From: Castanea sativa
Taxonomy: Eukaryota; Streptophyta; Magnoliopsida; Fagales; Fagaceae
Reading direction: 5' to 3'
Assembly (NCBI RefSeq): GCF_040712315.1
Contig: NC_134019.1
Span: 37,601,873 to 37,665,872 of the forward strand
DNA: 64,000 nucleotides
Shown: positions 12,825-30,609 of the stretch, piece after piece
Numbering within the stretch: position 1 is the stretch's first letter
How the letters are laid out: every line of letters starts with the position of its first letter
Notes under the pieces: generated by a model
Databases searched by the model: none
Told to the model about the DNA's origin: nothing
What the model saw: the letters and a program-made list of their open reading frames with translations, nothing else
Made by a program: the position numbers and the translations under genes

Positions 12825-13573
12825 GGAATTGGAAAATTTTAAATGAAGTTCAAAACATAAAAAAGCTTCAAAATTACGGAAGCTACTACTTAATTGTGAT
12901 ACTTCTATATTGGTCATGTGATAAATTATTCAACTGCAACCGGCATATTTAATAGAGCCAAGAGCAACCCAGATATAATCATACAAAATCATCAACAAAA
13001 ATGCTTGATTTTGAGAAAGTCTAGCATGCCTTCCACAGGAATTTGGTACCACACTTGATGTTAATGGATCACCTAATTTTTTCCCACATTTTCTTATTTT
13101 TTTTTAAAAATTTTAACGTACAAGTATACTTTAGCACACTTTCAACAAAAAAATTTCAGCAAAAAGCTAGATAAGTTATTCCTAAACAAGCACCAATGAA
13201 AATGTGTTTGTCACTCTGATACAAAGACTTGTCTATGGGTAAGTAAATAAAAGAAAGAATAACAAAAATCATGGAAAGATGCATCATTAAACCCACACAT
13301 ATGAGCCATGAACAAACAAGTGGCTGTTACAACTAGAAATGATATATAATTTTGGACAAAACTTAAGTATAGCTCTTTAGGTATTGTACATTCTGTTTCT
13401 TAATTAAATTCAAACACATTGTTGCTAACTAATTGGAGAATCTAGTATACTGCACCTATTTTAAATGTACTTAAGTTTTACACTACAACTTTAAATTTGC
13501 AGGATGTGAAGAAATCTTATTTAGTTGATTTATCAGGGCTTCTAAGTTCTAGTTCTTCCTTCCTCAAAATATT
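12019..13573. other. Intergenic DNA downstream of the decarboxylase gene
   Basis: No domain recognised. Short open frames at 12,105-12,359 and 12,429-12,659 lack any supporting motif. A poly-A run occupies about 12,783-12,822. Confidence 0.5.
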
Positions 13574-13742
13574 GGGGGTGTTTGGTAGAGTAGTTTGAGA
13601 ATTTGAGATGAGATTTTTGTAGTTTGAGATGAGATTTTTGTAGTTTTTTGAAATATGTATGGGTTAAAAAATGTGTGAAAATGTGTGTAATGTTATTTAA
13701 AATGTAAAAATGTGAGTTTGAAAATGGTAATCAAACAGGCCC
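13574..13742. mobile_element. Short MITE-like element
   Basis: Termini read GGGGTGTTTGGTAGAG on the left and, reverse-complemented, GGGCCTGTTTGATTACC on the right. These are similar inverted ends typical of Tourist-like MITEs. The flanking target duplication is not clear. It lies 175 bp beyond the stop codon of the decarboxylase gene. Confidence 0.5.
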
Positions 13743-13916
13743 TGAAAATTTTAAGTTCATACTTCCTCTCAAATAAGAGGCTGGTGCAAACAAAATATGC
13801 ATCTGCATATTCAATATTCAAATTCACAACATCTAGCATGAAATAATGCAACCATGCATCAAGAGCAAATCACAGGTATCTTAATCTATAGTTACAGACA
13901 CAACCCATGATGTTGA

Positions 13917-20081
<6,165 letters not shown>

Positions 20082-20097
20082 CTAAAAGAACTAGGGT

Positions 20098-20105
20098 CTT
20101 TTATA
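20098..20105 (-). promoter_or_regulatory. TATA box of the decarboxylase gene
   Basis: TATAAAAG on the minus strand, about 60 bp upstream of the ATG at 20,039, implying a short 5-prime leader of about 30 nt. The same position in the 44.6-kb pseudogene reads TAGAAAAG and is displaced by an insertion. Confidence 0.6.
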
Positions 20106-20700
20106 GAAAAAGGTACAGAGTTTAAAAAAGACAAGGATTTTAAAGTGACATGGGTCCAGCGCACATGACCAGTTCTGAGTGGAATTTCTCCGTTAACGTT
20201 TCTCTCGTTTCTCTGTCAAACGGCTTAGGCAAAACCCGTTAGACTCAAAAGTCAAAACTCATCTCTCCCCATCATCAGATTCTCTCTTCCCCCTCTGTTC
20301 CTCTCATCAGAAAAAATAACTCCGCCCACCACATGCTCTCACCGCCGACCCACCTGACCGTGTTTGTCTCTATGGGTTGCTTCAATTGGTTACTGGACCA
20401 TAGATTTGCTAAAGGGTGGTTTAAATTGGCTTCTTGGATTGTCATCAATGGAGTTTTTGTGTGTTGATGGTTGCTGGGTGTTCGATCTGGTGCGTTGCTT
20501 TATCGAAACCAATGGGTTTTGTGGTACGCTGTGTTTGATATGGCTTGGGTCACGGTGGGAGCAAATGTTAACGCCGTTTGTTATCTCAAATGAATTAATT
20601 GGTCATGTGCGTTACGTGAGACCAATAAACATGTGTACCCTATATGCAGCAGCTCCAGCAAGCCTGTACGCAGCAAATCATTGTCCGGCTTTTTTATGTA
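20106..20700. other. Upstream flank of the decarboxylase gene (triplicated segment)
   Basis: Homologous segments occur at about 35,700-35,995 and 45,050-45,395. A 137-codon frame here (20,364-20,777) is not preserved in the other copies, so I treat the region as noncoding. The 35.7-kb copy lacks about 180 bp (20,170-20,350) between short CACCTGACC/ATGACC-like sequences. Confidence 0.6.
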
Positions 20701-20709
20701 TAAAAATGA

Positions 20710-21626
20710 GGCAAAAATGTAAAAGTGACCTTCTAAGTCACTTTTTATTTCAGTCATCTCATTTTCAGTTTTGTTAAATTAGTTTTTTAATTTTTAATTT
20801 TTGTCAATTCAAAGTTCTATTATAATTCAGTTAGTACGCCGTTTAGTGGATTTTTTTTTTAAATTCAGAATTAAAAGAAAATAAGAAAAATCTAAAAAAA
20901 ATAAATAAAGAAAAAAAATCAACGGCCCAGATTCACCCACCACCATCCCCCAACACCTCTCCGATCACGATGATGATCTTCGTGCAGACCTCGAATCTCT
21001 CCGCAAATCCCATCTCAGCCTCCAATTGAAGTCGGCGGCGATCGAACAAGCCCTAACTCTCGTCCGGCAAGAAAGAGACGACGTCGTGGATCACAACGCC
21101 GATTTGACAAAACCGTTTCCGAAATCTCGAGGGAGCGAGACTCTCTGAAGGAAAAAATCGATGAGCTCGAAGCTTCTCTGAAGGAAAAAGAGGACGAGTT
21201 CACGAAAAAGCTCGACGAGGAACTGAGGAAAGCAGAGGAGTTCAGGAATGAAGTTGAGGTTTCGAGAGAAAGAGTTAAGGAATTGGAAATTGAAACCGAG
21301 AAGAGGAACGATTACTTGTCGAAGAGCTTGGATTCGTTCTAGTTAGCGAAGGAGAGTTTGATCAAGGTACTTTGGGGAAGGTTTGTTTTTTCTTCATATT
21401 TTTCTTATTTTCTTTTAATTCTGAATTTATAAAATAAAAATAAATAAATAAAACTCTACAAAACGGCATCGTTTCAGGGGTTCTAACGGCAGCCACTAAC
21501 TGAGTTGTGACGGAGTTCTGAATTGACAAAAATTGAAAGTTAGAAGACTGAATTGACAAAACTAAAAGTTAAAGGACTGAAATGAAAAACGGTGAAAGTT
21601 AGTGAGTCACTTTTGCATTTTTTGCC
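20710..21626. mobile_element. Pack-type TIR element, probably Mutator-like, with captured gene piece
   Basis: The ends are long imperfect inverted repeats: GGCAAAAATGTAAAAGTGAC on the left and its near-reverse complement on the right (ends at 21,626). They continue inward for over 100 bp with matching CAGTC..TTTTGTCAATTCA blocks. TAAAAAT flanks both sides closely (20,701-20,707 and 21,627-21,633), a plausible target duplication. The homologous flank at 45.4 kb lacks the element. It has no transposase. The GC-rich interior is unlike the AT-rich surroundings and contains the gene piece described in the next entry. The long TIR favours a Pack-MULE, which is inference. Confidence 0.65.
20960..21366 (+). 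pseudogene. Captured coiled-coil protein fragment
   Basis: The plus strand encodes a heptad-rich acidic/basic coiled coil: DLRADLESLRKSHLSLQLK, then RQERDDVVDHNADLTK. After one frameshift near 21,105-21,115 it continues with SRERDSLKEKIDELEASLKE and further E/K-rich heptads to DYLSKSLDSF, where an in-frame TAG at about 21,340 stops it. Coding-like sequence then continues (LAKESLIKV) to a GT at about 21,366. GC content and codon use look like a host exon, not transposon DNA. The parent gene is not recognised. The frameshift plus stop make it non-functional as a protein. Confidence 0.6.
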
Positions 21627-21910
21627 TAAAAATTACTAAATGGATTCCAAAAGACTAGCCTCTTCACATGTTTATTAAAAAAAATATGTGTTTTTATTTT
21701 ATATATATAATTTTTATTTTGAGGATTAAATTTATAAGTGAATAAACTGATTTGAAAATCAATAAGAAAGTGGCCCTATTTTTTAAGTAATGTTTTAGTG
21801 TAAATTAGAGTTGTATTTTTACCTGATTGTGGATGTATCGGCATTTTTAAAATTTAAAAAAAAAAAATGAAGAACCCAAATAGGAGAAGCTCCTTAAATA
21901 GTAGTATAAA

Positions 21911-22967
21911 TAGATAGTTAAGGGTCTGTTTGGTAAGAGTATTTAAATATATTTTTTTGTTTTGCAATCCATAAAATGGTAGGTTCCACATTTGAATTTA
22001 TTGTTTGGCTAATATTTTATAAATACAGTTTTTAAAAAGCAATATCCTATTTTCCTGGTTTAGAACAAAATTTTAAAAACGGCTAAGGGGTGTTTTTAGG
22101 ATACAAAAATGTTTGCAATAACATAGTTGTAAATAAATTGAAAACAGTAGACTCCACATATTTGTCAAAACTCTTTATTTCTTAAATTAAGAAGCTTATC
22201 TTTATCACAAAAAGAATTCTCACCATTCAAATTTGAAACTTATCATAAAATAAAAAAAGTAATCTACTCATTTTTTTTTTAATCTCAAAAATAGAAATGG
22301 TCTCCCAAACAATTATTTTTTGTTTTTAGTATTTTGAAAATTTTTCTTAAAAGTGGGAGCTAAACATGTACTATAATATAAAAATCATTATTTGAAAACT
22401 AGTTTCAAGTTCAACTTTTTGAAAATTGTTTTTATATTGTTTTGAAAACAAAAACAAAAACAAAAATCCTCCTACCAATCACGCCCTAAGTTTTTTAATA
22501 GCTGGACAAAACTAACCTTCTTTGATTCTCAATTGCACAATTTGAGTCCAATATCAAATTTTCTCAGAAGTCCAAAATCAAAACATCATCAACTTCTATT
22601 CTTGTTAGCTGCACTGATAGGGGTATCTATCTGAACATAATACATTACATATCTACAAATTCTACGAGAAAGACTTGAATTGTGACAAAAATTGGAAGAC
22701 ATGTTTTATATCTGATAAAAGTTTGGATCAATGTTGTCATAAAAAAAAAAAAAAAATTGGACCAATTTTACCCCAAAAAAAAAAGTTTGGATCAAAAAGT
22801 GGTTCAGTTCAGTATTGGACCCATACGTCACAAATTTCGGCTCCGGTGGCAGTGTTTTTTAGTGCTCTAAATCCAAGCGTGTCCTTTTACATATCTATCT
22901 CTTTTTGGGTTCGGCCTTGATGTACACGGGCTAGGCCTTTAATTGGTTTAGATACATTGGGCCATTG

Positions 22968-23025
<58 letters not shown>

Positions 23026-23284
23026 ACACAAAAACAAAAAGGAACATTTCCAAAACAAAAAAGGAATAAGAGGCTTTTATTAAAATGGTTTAAATTGTTT
23101 TATATACTTTTATTCAATATTGCTAATATTCAAATTAATATATTTTGTTATTTATAGTTTTATTAATTATTAAATTAATTCGATATCATCAATTCAAACT
23201 TTGATGGAACTTTGGTTGACCAAAAAACTTGAATTTATCAAATTTTGATTTTTTAAGATTGTTTGATTTTTAAGGTATAATAAT
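21911..23284. repeat. Triplicated intergenic segment X, copy 1
   Basis: Homologous in direct order to 37,498-39,121 and 45,620-46,870 plus 48,717-48,850. All copies start with GTTAAGGG and contain a compound (CT)n(TA)n microsatellite (here about 22,973-23,025). Short frames at 22,675-22,920 and 22,957-23,157 recur in the other copies but with different frames and no domain, so they are not called genes. Part of the tandem triplication of the decarboxylase locus. Confidence 0.85.
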
Positions 23285-23353
23285 TTTTGAACATCAATTC
23301 ATATATTCATTTCTTAATACAAAATGAAAATTTTCTTTTTTGAGAAAGAAAAC

Positions 23354-24535
23354 ATGATGTGGCAAAATGGGTGGGCGGGTCGGGTCAATCGGGTTGCGGG
23401 TCAAAACATGTCGTTTTTAAACGGGTCAATGTCGGTCGGATCGAGTTAACCCATATTTTCAAACAAGTTTTTTTTTTTAAATTATAAAAACAAATTAATA
23501 TAACTTGTTTAGAGAGAATGAATAAAATCAATGACAACCTTTTTAAAAAGAATAAATAAAATCAATTAAACAAATCAAAAACGATTTTGACAATTTTGAG
23601 CATGACAAGAATTTTTTATAGTCATAAATTAATGATAGAAAAAGTCTTCAATGTTAATAACTCACTGTCAAAATGCATGTAATTACAAGTTTACATCTTC
23701 AAAAAGAGATAGATCTTAAGGAGTACTAAAAAGTATATATTTTAAGTTTATATCACTAATAATATCATTCTCACTTGCAAATTGTAGCTCAAGTTGGCCG
23801 ATTTCATCAACATCTTTGTCTACAATATAATATTTTAATATAACTTAAGGTACCACAAAAGCAAATCAATAAAGAATTAAAATTATATAATAGAGGCCGA
23901 GAAAGAGTAGAGGCACAAGAGTCAGACTGAAATTGTGAAAGGCTGAAAGCTCTTACCTCTTAATGGTTTGTGCCTTTCAGCCTTTGTGGAATACAGTTAC
24001 TAAAAAAAATATAATCAATCAGAGCAACAATTGCCAACAAGTTGCAGAAATGAATGGTCTAGAACAACTTGCATATGATACGATAGAAACAGGATTAGGT
24101 TTGCTAATTTTTTATTTGTCCAATTAATTAATTTTTTTTTAAAATTCTGCCTTATTTATATTTTCAAGGGAAGAATTTAGCGTATAGCCTACTGTGCCTA
24201 CAGAACTTTGTTGTGATTAGAATTTATTTATTTATGTGGCAATGTTTTTGCACTCAGTGTAATGTTTTTTTCTTCACACAAAACAATTGAAACAATTCCA
24301 GTGCTTTGTGCTTATGCACCTAGCATTAGGACGTAGTTTAAATATTTTTTTAGCGATTTTTTTTAACAGGTCGAGTCACGGGTTATCTAGGTCGGGTCTG
24401 GTTGACCCGCAAAAAAATCAAATCGGGTCACGGGTCAATCCGTTTTTACTTTAGGTCAAAAAATCGAATTCGGGTCAGATATTTTTGGCTCGGGTCGGGT
24501 CGGGTCAAAAAAATCTGACTCGTTTTGCCATGTCT
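23354..24535. mobile_element. Non-autonomous hAT element (8-bp target duplication)
   Basis: Flanked by perfect 8-bp duplications AAGAAAAC at 23,346-23,353 and 24,536-24,543. The ends are inverted repeats sharing ATGGCAAAA-type sequence (GTGGCAAAATGGGT on the left, ATGGCAAAACGAGT on the right when reverse-complemented). Subterminal regions are full of GGGTC/GACCC motifs. No transposase seen. An 8-bp duplication is diagnostic for hAT. It is a relative of the element at 60,530-61,726 and interrupts X copy 1 near its right end. Confidence 0.85.
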
Positions 24536-25084
24536 AAGAAAACTACTAATTTTATTCAAAGAGATTAGCCGTAATCAGCATCCACATCGACAAACAGGGA
24601 CGTAGCTAGCTTTGGACCCCCCCTAAATTTTTTTAAAAAGAATATTATTATATATATATGTGTACTAATTTTAGCAATTTTGTTCTATAAAATTACATTT
24701 TTTCCCTTAAACAATATTATTGATTCTTTTAAGAGTAATGTTATACTCACAAATTTTTTTACAACATTTTTACAAATTGTTTTGGTAGCAAATTCTTATT
24801 GGTTCGCACCACTTACTTCATTATTTTACTTACTATTAACCACTTATTACATCAATAATTTATAAAAAAGTTTGTAGCGCTAGTATTTTTCTCATTTTAG
24901 TGACTATAAAAAAAATTTATAAATCTAAAATCTAAAACAAAATGTGCAAGCCCAAAAAAAATAGCTCAATAACAAAAATTACCAATAGTAAAACTTAAAA
25001 AAAAATTAAGCTTAATTAACCAGTTTTATTTAAGATAAACAACCTTGTCATTTAAAAAATTATTAAAAAAAATAATTTGTTCTT
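24536..25084. other. Intergenic DNA with a possible small MITE (24,733-24,893)
   Basis: 24,733-24,893 begins GAGTAATGTTATACTCAC and ends with a loosely inverted counterpart (GAGAAAAATACTAGC when reverse-complemented). It looks like a small hAT-type MITE, but no clean target duplication is seen. No gene. Confidence 0.45.
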
Positions 25085-25920
25085 ACCGACCAAAAAAAAA
25101 AACCTCCGCTCCCTTAACTCAAAACTTTGGCTCCGTTCCTGTCGACAAACCTCAAATATATCAACATGTTTAGCTAAGTTGTGAACTATCTTGTTACCAA
25201 GTCTGTGTACATGTGAAAAAGAAATACAATTATTGACAACTAAAGTGGATTTTGCATAAGAAAGAATGTGACCAAAGGGAGAGAGAGTTTTTAGCAGAGT
25301 TTGAGAGAATTGATCACTATTGTCGAATCCCCTTCTAGGATAAATGAGGTGAGGCCGAGCTCTTGTGGAAAGGAAATTCCCCTTACTGCTGCCATAGCTT
25401 CGACAATGTCGAATGAAAATGGGAGAGGAGCTTGCTCCGAGCATGAAGAAATAGCATTACCTCGCCAATCTCAGATTATTACTCCCAAACCAGCCATACC
25501 CAAGTCCGGAAACGTAGCCTGTTGAAGTTGATCTTAAGAGAACCACTTGGAGGCAGAGATCATTGGATTCGAGAGTTGGTGTGGTCGACATGCCGAGCTG
25601 AGGGAGAAGTATCAGTCAGCTTGAAATCAGAGAGAGATTGTGATGCTTGAGGGATCACCTGGGAGATAGGAAATTCCTTAAGGCTGATTCTAAGTTGGTT
25701 TCTCTTGTACCAATACCATAATGTCCACATGATCATTGCCATCAGCTTAAGATTTTTCCCTTCCACATCTATGAAGAGAACCAGGTCCTTGAACGATGGA
25801 AAGAAGCGCAGCTGACGAAATGCAAAATCTGGAATGGAATCCCAGACGTCTGCAAGTTTTGAGCACTCCCACATAATGCATGGCAAATGGTTTATGGAGG
25901 CAGCCTACAATGCTCACAAA
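25085..25920 (-). pseudogene. L1-type LINE relic: zinc-binding end and RNase H-like domain
   Basis: The minus strand holds a decayed C-terminus of a plant LINE polyprotein. A zf-RVT tail is visible (CHALWECSKL-like, then VWDSIPDFAFRQLRFF, MWTLWYWYKRNQLR, FPISQVIPQASQSL at 25,560-25,886). A plant RNase H-like (RVT_3) region follows, with DIVEA, LEGDS and HRLGNKIVHNLAKH at 25,100-25,500. Frameshifts and stops occur throughout. No poly(A) tail or target duplication was resolved. It lies inside the ~4.5 kb that separates segments X and Y in unit 1 but not in units 2-3. Confidence 0.75.
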
Positions 25921-26597
25921 TAGCTGAAAATGAAATTGTAGTAAAATTTTAAGTATTATAAAAATTAGTTGTTGATCCACGCGATGCATGAGAATAGATA
26001 ATTTTATTTTAGTTATGGTATAATATATAATTTGTTTTATAAATTTTGTGGAAAATAATTTCTAAAATAATTTTTCATTTATCTATCTCGAAAAATATAT
26101 CATCATTTTATTATTTGGATTTATTTGATTGATATTATTCATTTTTTAGGCGGTCCATATTTTGATAAATTATGTTATCTTGCGTTATATTTTCCCAATT
26201 TGTTTTTCCTATACAACTAAATTGTTTGAGTTTCAAATATATTATTCAAAATTTTCATTCTCTTAAAAAGATATTATTATATTTATAATTTTTCTTATCT
26301 TAGGAATAGCTTCGAACTATTGATTAAGTTTTGTTTACTAATATAGATACATGAGATAAGCACTGCATACTTCTTAAACATTCCTAAGAGACTATGTCAT
26401 ATTATAAATTTAAGATTTAAAATAATATGTAAAAAAAAAAGAGTAGACTTTATGTATAAAATTGAATACTTCACCTATTAAAATGAAAGAAAATAATCTG
26501 TATAAAAATATAAAGAGAACATGATTAAAATTATTATTTTTGACTAAATACACTTTTATTTATTAAGATTTAATTACCTTTAACTGGATCTTCATAT
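25921..26597. other. AT-rich intergenic DNA, nothing recognised
   Basis: No coding domain, repeat pair or structural RNA recognised. Confidence 0.5.
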
Positions 26598-27103
26598 CGC
26601 ATTTTTGTTACTACGCTCCTGTTGAGCCTTCTCATCCATCACATCATTGGCCACATTATTATTCTTTTTATTATTTATTTTTTACTTTTAATTTTTTGAC
26701 AATATTAAATATATTAATATATTGGCTTTACAAATTCATTTTAGGCAGTTTTAACTTTACATATTCATTTACTTTAATTTTTATGTTATAACTAAATAAT
26801 AAATCAATGAAAAGTTAAAATTAAAATATTGTCTATACATATTCATCTTGGGCGGTTTAATTTTAATAGTTGATAGACATATTCAAATACATATCCAACA
26901 TTGTATTTTGATATGAATTCAAAATCTTACTTCCAAAATAACTAAGTATTATTTATTAAAAAAAAAAAAGTCAACAAAGCTAAAAGAGGAAGAAAGAAGA
27001 CTTGTGACGAAAAACTTAAAAAAATCAAACACACTACCAAATTGTATTAACCTAAAATAGTATTATATACAAAAATACAATGATTCATCAAAAAAGAATA
27101 AAT

Positions 27104-27176
<73 letters not shown>

Positions 27177-27460
27177 TAAAATGAGAAAAAGAAGCATCAA
27201 AATAAAAATATTTAGTCATAAGTCAAATACCAAATTATCCAAGCCATGATATATAATAGAATAACATTATATTCTTGTAAATTATATTTATATGCAATAG
27301 AATAACATTTAACAATCATAGAAAAGAAAAAAAGAAGAAGATAATAATTTAATAAGACAAAACCGAATTGCAACCCAAAATAAAATTCTAAAGAAGTCAC
27401 AAATACATCAATCTAAAGTGGAGACACAAAAAATAAAAAAAATTTACACAAAAATAAAAC

Positions 27461-27496
<36 letters not shown>

Positions 27497-27760
27497 ACTT
27501 TTTTTCATGTGAGTAAATATGTATAGAATGAGAGAGAAAATGTCATATTTATAGTAATAGAATGAGGATAAGAATAGTCAAAATAAAAAGAAGAGGAAGA
27601 GATAGATGAAGAGTGACATTAAGGTTGAGAGTAGTGGAGAGATGAAAAGGTAAAATGGAGGTTATGGTTAGAAGTAGTGGAGAGAAATAGGAAATAGGTA
27701 TATAATGTGGCTACTGATGTGACTCAATAGGAGCGTAGCAACAATAAATAACACGCTTCA
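26598..27760. mobile_element. Inverted-repeat element (~1.16 kb)
   Basis: The left arm (about 26,598-26,665) and right arm (about 27,705-27,760) are imperfect reverse complements sharing CTACGCTCCT and GCCACATTAT blocks. The interior is AT-rich with TA and GA microsatellites (27,104-27,174; 27,463-27,492) and short meaningless frames. Superfamily and target duplication not resolved. Confidence 0.5.
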
Positions 27761-27784
27761 GCTTTTAGATATATATAGATAATA

Positions 27785-28455
27785 ATATATATTTTTTCAT
27801 ATATTAGTGGTATAACGGTAATTTAAAACAAATAATACTTTTAAAAAACATGTTACTTATATAATAAAATTATAAAAGAAATTTAAACAGATTATAATTT
27901 CTTTCCTTCTAACTAAACAAAGGAAAATGATATTTATTTAACGTTCTTCAACTTTCTATCTCATCTACCAAACAAACGTGAGGAAAAATAAAAATCTTTT
28001 CATTTTGAGTTCTTTCTAGGATCTAAAGAATCCATTGACCCAATATAATTGGTTGCTTTCATTTTCATTTTCATTTTCTTTTTTTTTTCTTTTTTTTTTT
28101 GGGTAAAGATTTGTTACAAACTAAGTTGCAGCAACTCCAGCAAAATTGCACACATGCCAATGCCTCAGATAGACACTTATCCAAACTTATATTTTTCCGT
28201 GTCAAAATTGAATTTTTCATCAAATGAGATCTATTTGAGGTATTGACATGTGTGCATTTTGCAAGAGTTGTTGCAATGTAGTTTGCAGCAGATCCTTGTC
28301 ATTTGTTCTTTGCTAGAGAAAAGAGAGTTATTGATTATTTTGTTGTTGCATCAAATGAGGAATTTTGTACTTTGTAATTGTTTGGGGTTTGGATATGATC
28401 ATGGGTGTTTGGTGGAGAGGGAGAGGCTCACTACATACACCTAACACACAAGATT
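27785..28455. repeat. Triplicated intergenic segment Y, copy 1
   Basis: Direct homologue of 39,150-39,457 (truncated) and 48,850-49,514. In units 2 and 3, Y abuts segment X directly. In unit 1 they are separated by about 4.5 kb of hAT, LINE and inverted-repeat insertions. Homology to copy 3 ends at the ACACAAGATT block near 28,455. Confidence 0.85.
28101..28298. mobile_element. Palindromic MITE in segment Y
   Basis: About 198 bp whose halves are reverse complements (GTAAAGATTTG..ACAAACTAAGTT on the left; inverted on the right, ending AAGTTTGCAGCAGATCC-like). The same element is present at 49,151-49,350, so it predates the duplication. At 39,441-39,457 only its first ~17 bp remain. Confidence 0.7.
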
Positions 28456-28828
28456 AAGAAACAATTTCATCGCCAAAAAAATCTGCTTTAAAATTGAGAG
28501 AACGTGAGAGAAGATTTACTTCAATAATTCAACAGTTTTCTTTATCTAGTCGTGCAAGCACATACGTCGCTTGGTTCGCCCCCAATATTGAGAGAAGTAA
28601 GAATGCGAGAGAAGCTCTGATTCTTTGTTTTAGCTTTATTTTTAGCTTTTATAGGGTAACTTACTTGCTTTACCGGTAATAGGTATTTCACTAAACATAA
28701 ATACACGGTCAAGATTAAATCCATTAAAATTGACAGCCAAGATTTGAGTAGGTACCATACCTACTAAAATAATTAGGGGTACTGAAGAATGACCCTTGTT
28801 ATAATGGAGATTGGAAAACTGCTAGAGG

Positions 28829-28829
<1 letters not shown>

Positions 28830-28902
<73 letters not shown>
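28830..28902. repeat. (TA)n microsatellite, ~73 bp
   Basis: Pure TA run. The open frames across it (28,789-29,011, both strands) are Ile-Tyr translations of the repeat and are not genes. 28,456-28,829 next to it holds nothing recognised. Confidence 0.95.
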
Positions 28903-28905
<3 letters not shown>

Positions 28906-30342
28906 AGTGGTTACCAAAAAAAAAAAAAACCACAAGAGACTTTGGCTCTGTTTGGGAGGAGGGAATGGAATAAAATAGAATGAAAAGAATATTTTTAAAA
29001 TATTCTTCCATCCCTCTTCTTTGGGAGTTTTAACAGAGGGAATAGAAAATCTATTCCCTTGTTTGCGAGTTTAGGTGGGAGTGAATGGAATGGTTATGAG
29101 GGAATACTCATTCCCTCCTAAGCCCTCAAAATCTCAAATTTTTGTTCCCCCAAATTGTGAGGAATAGGATGGAATGGATTTAGGTTTAATAAAAATTATA
29201 TTGAAATTCCTAAATTACCCCTTGAATCTTAGCCCTCTTTATTCTTAACCAGCCGTACCAATATTTTTTGCTCTCTCTTTGCTGCTCCTTCTTTCTCATG
29301 CTGCTGCTAATCACAACTAGCCATACCCAACTGTGAGTTTTTCAATTGTTTTGATTTCATTGATTTATTTACTATTAAAAAGTTTTTCAATTGTTTCAAT
29401 TGTTTTGCTTTTCTTGATTTTTTCTCAACTATATGTACTCAACTATATCATTGGTGCACAAGTAGCGTCGAGTCAACCTAGTGTAGTTTGTTTCCTTTAA
29501 ATGATACATGTAGTGTTTTTGTTTTTTTCCTTTCATTCCCTTGTTTTCAGTATGCTCGAACAGGGTTCATACTTTTGTGAAATACATGTGCTTTAATTTA
29601 ATTTTGGTATGCTGGAACAGACTTATATCAATTAAAGCTTTGGGTAGACAATAGAGAACATGCTAGAACATGTAGGATCCTTATCAATATTACTTGTTGG
29701 TGGTTAAATTAAGTTCATTAGTTTTAATCAAATAGGTAGACGATAGAGTTGGGTAGATGATAATGTAAACTAAATTAAGTCCATTACGTATGCTTTAATT
29801 CCTATCATTGTAGATTATCAAAAAATTCCTATCATTGTCTTTTGTGTTAATGAATGCTAGTGTACCGAACTACTTGCTTGCCTCAAACATATTGGTCTAC
29901 TGTGCAACAAATTAAATCATTAGACTATTAGTTTTTGAATTTAAAATTAAGTCCAAATACCTTAATAAAATGTGTTTGAGTTATGGGTCTACTGTGCAAC
30001 AAATTTATGAATGTGTTATTAGTCTTTGAGAGATAATGTTATAGTTTAACTTTTCTAATTGCTAGTGTACGTGTACTATAACAAATAATGTACTTTGAGG
30101 GATAGTGTTACGGTTTATCTCTCAAAGACATTAATGTATGTGTACTTTGAGAGATAATGTTATAATTTAACACTTTGAATCCCAAACAATATTAATGTTT
30201 ATAATTTAACAGTTTTATTTTTAGATTAGCTGTAACACATTCATAATTAGTTAGACTAATAACGTAACTATTTTTTTAGAACATGTTCCCGTAATTTTCT
30301 AAGTTGGACTGATAACATAAATATTTTTTTACTTAGATGGAT

Positions 30343-30609
30343 TAGAAAGATGAGGTACTTAAGACCATATTTTTTTCGGACTTTATGCGGAAACTAGTCT
30401 TGGTTCATGCTGCATGCTGTTATTTGTGTTACATTATCCATCGACGGCAACGACTAAAAAGACGTGTTCCTCACATTCCTACACAATCAACCATAGAAAG
30501 ACAAAAAGTTTGTGATGAAATAATGTATCAACTTAGGAATAGTGAAAAATGCTATGATATAATATGCATGGGTCCACAAGTTTTTCAAGGTTCATGTGAC
30601 AAGCTTTAA
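30343..30609 (+). pseudogene. Harbinger transposase (HARBI1-like nuclease) N-terminal remnant
   Basis: Reads MRKLVLVHAACCYLCYII, then HRRQRLKRRVPHIPTQ, then DEIMYQLRNSEKCYDIICMG and PQVFQGSCDKL before a stop. This resembles the N-terminus of plant HARBI1/ALP1-like proteins: a hydrophobic leader, a basic stretch, then a C-x-DII-x-MGPQ-x-F-x-x-x-C motif. The DDE nuclease core that should follow is absent. In-frame sequence extends upstream of the ATG at 30,385. Identification rests on motif recall. Confidence 0.65.

Noticed and set aside
20364..20777. 137-codon plus-strand frame upstream of the decarboxylase gene
   Set aside because: The homologous stretches at 35.8 and 45.1 kb do not keep the frame, and it runs into the Pack-type element.
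22675..22920. Short frames in segment X, similar frames at 38,402-38,760 and 46,348-46,641
   Set aside because: They recur only because the segment is triplicated; poly-A indels shift the frame between copies and no domain is recognised.
28789..29011. Open frames on both strands rich in Ile-Tyr
   Set aside because: They translate a TA microsatellite; no start context or domain.
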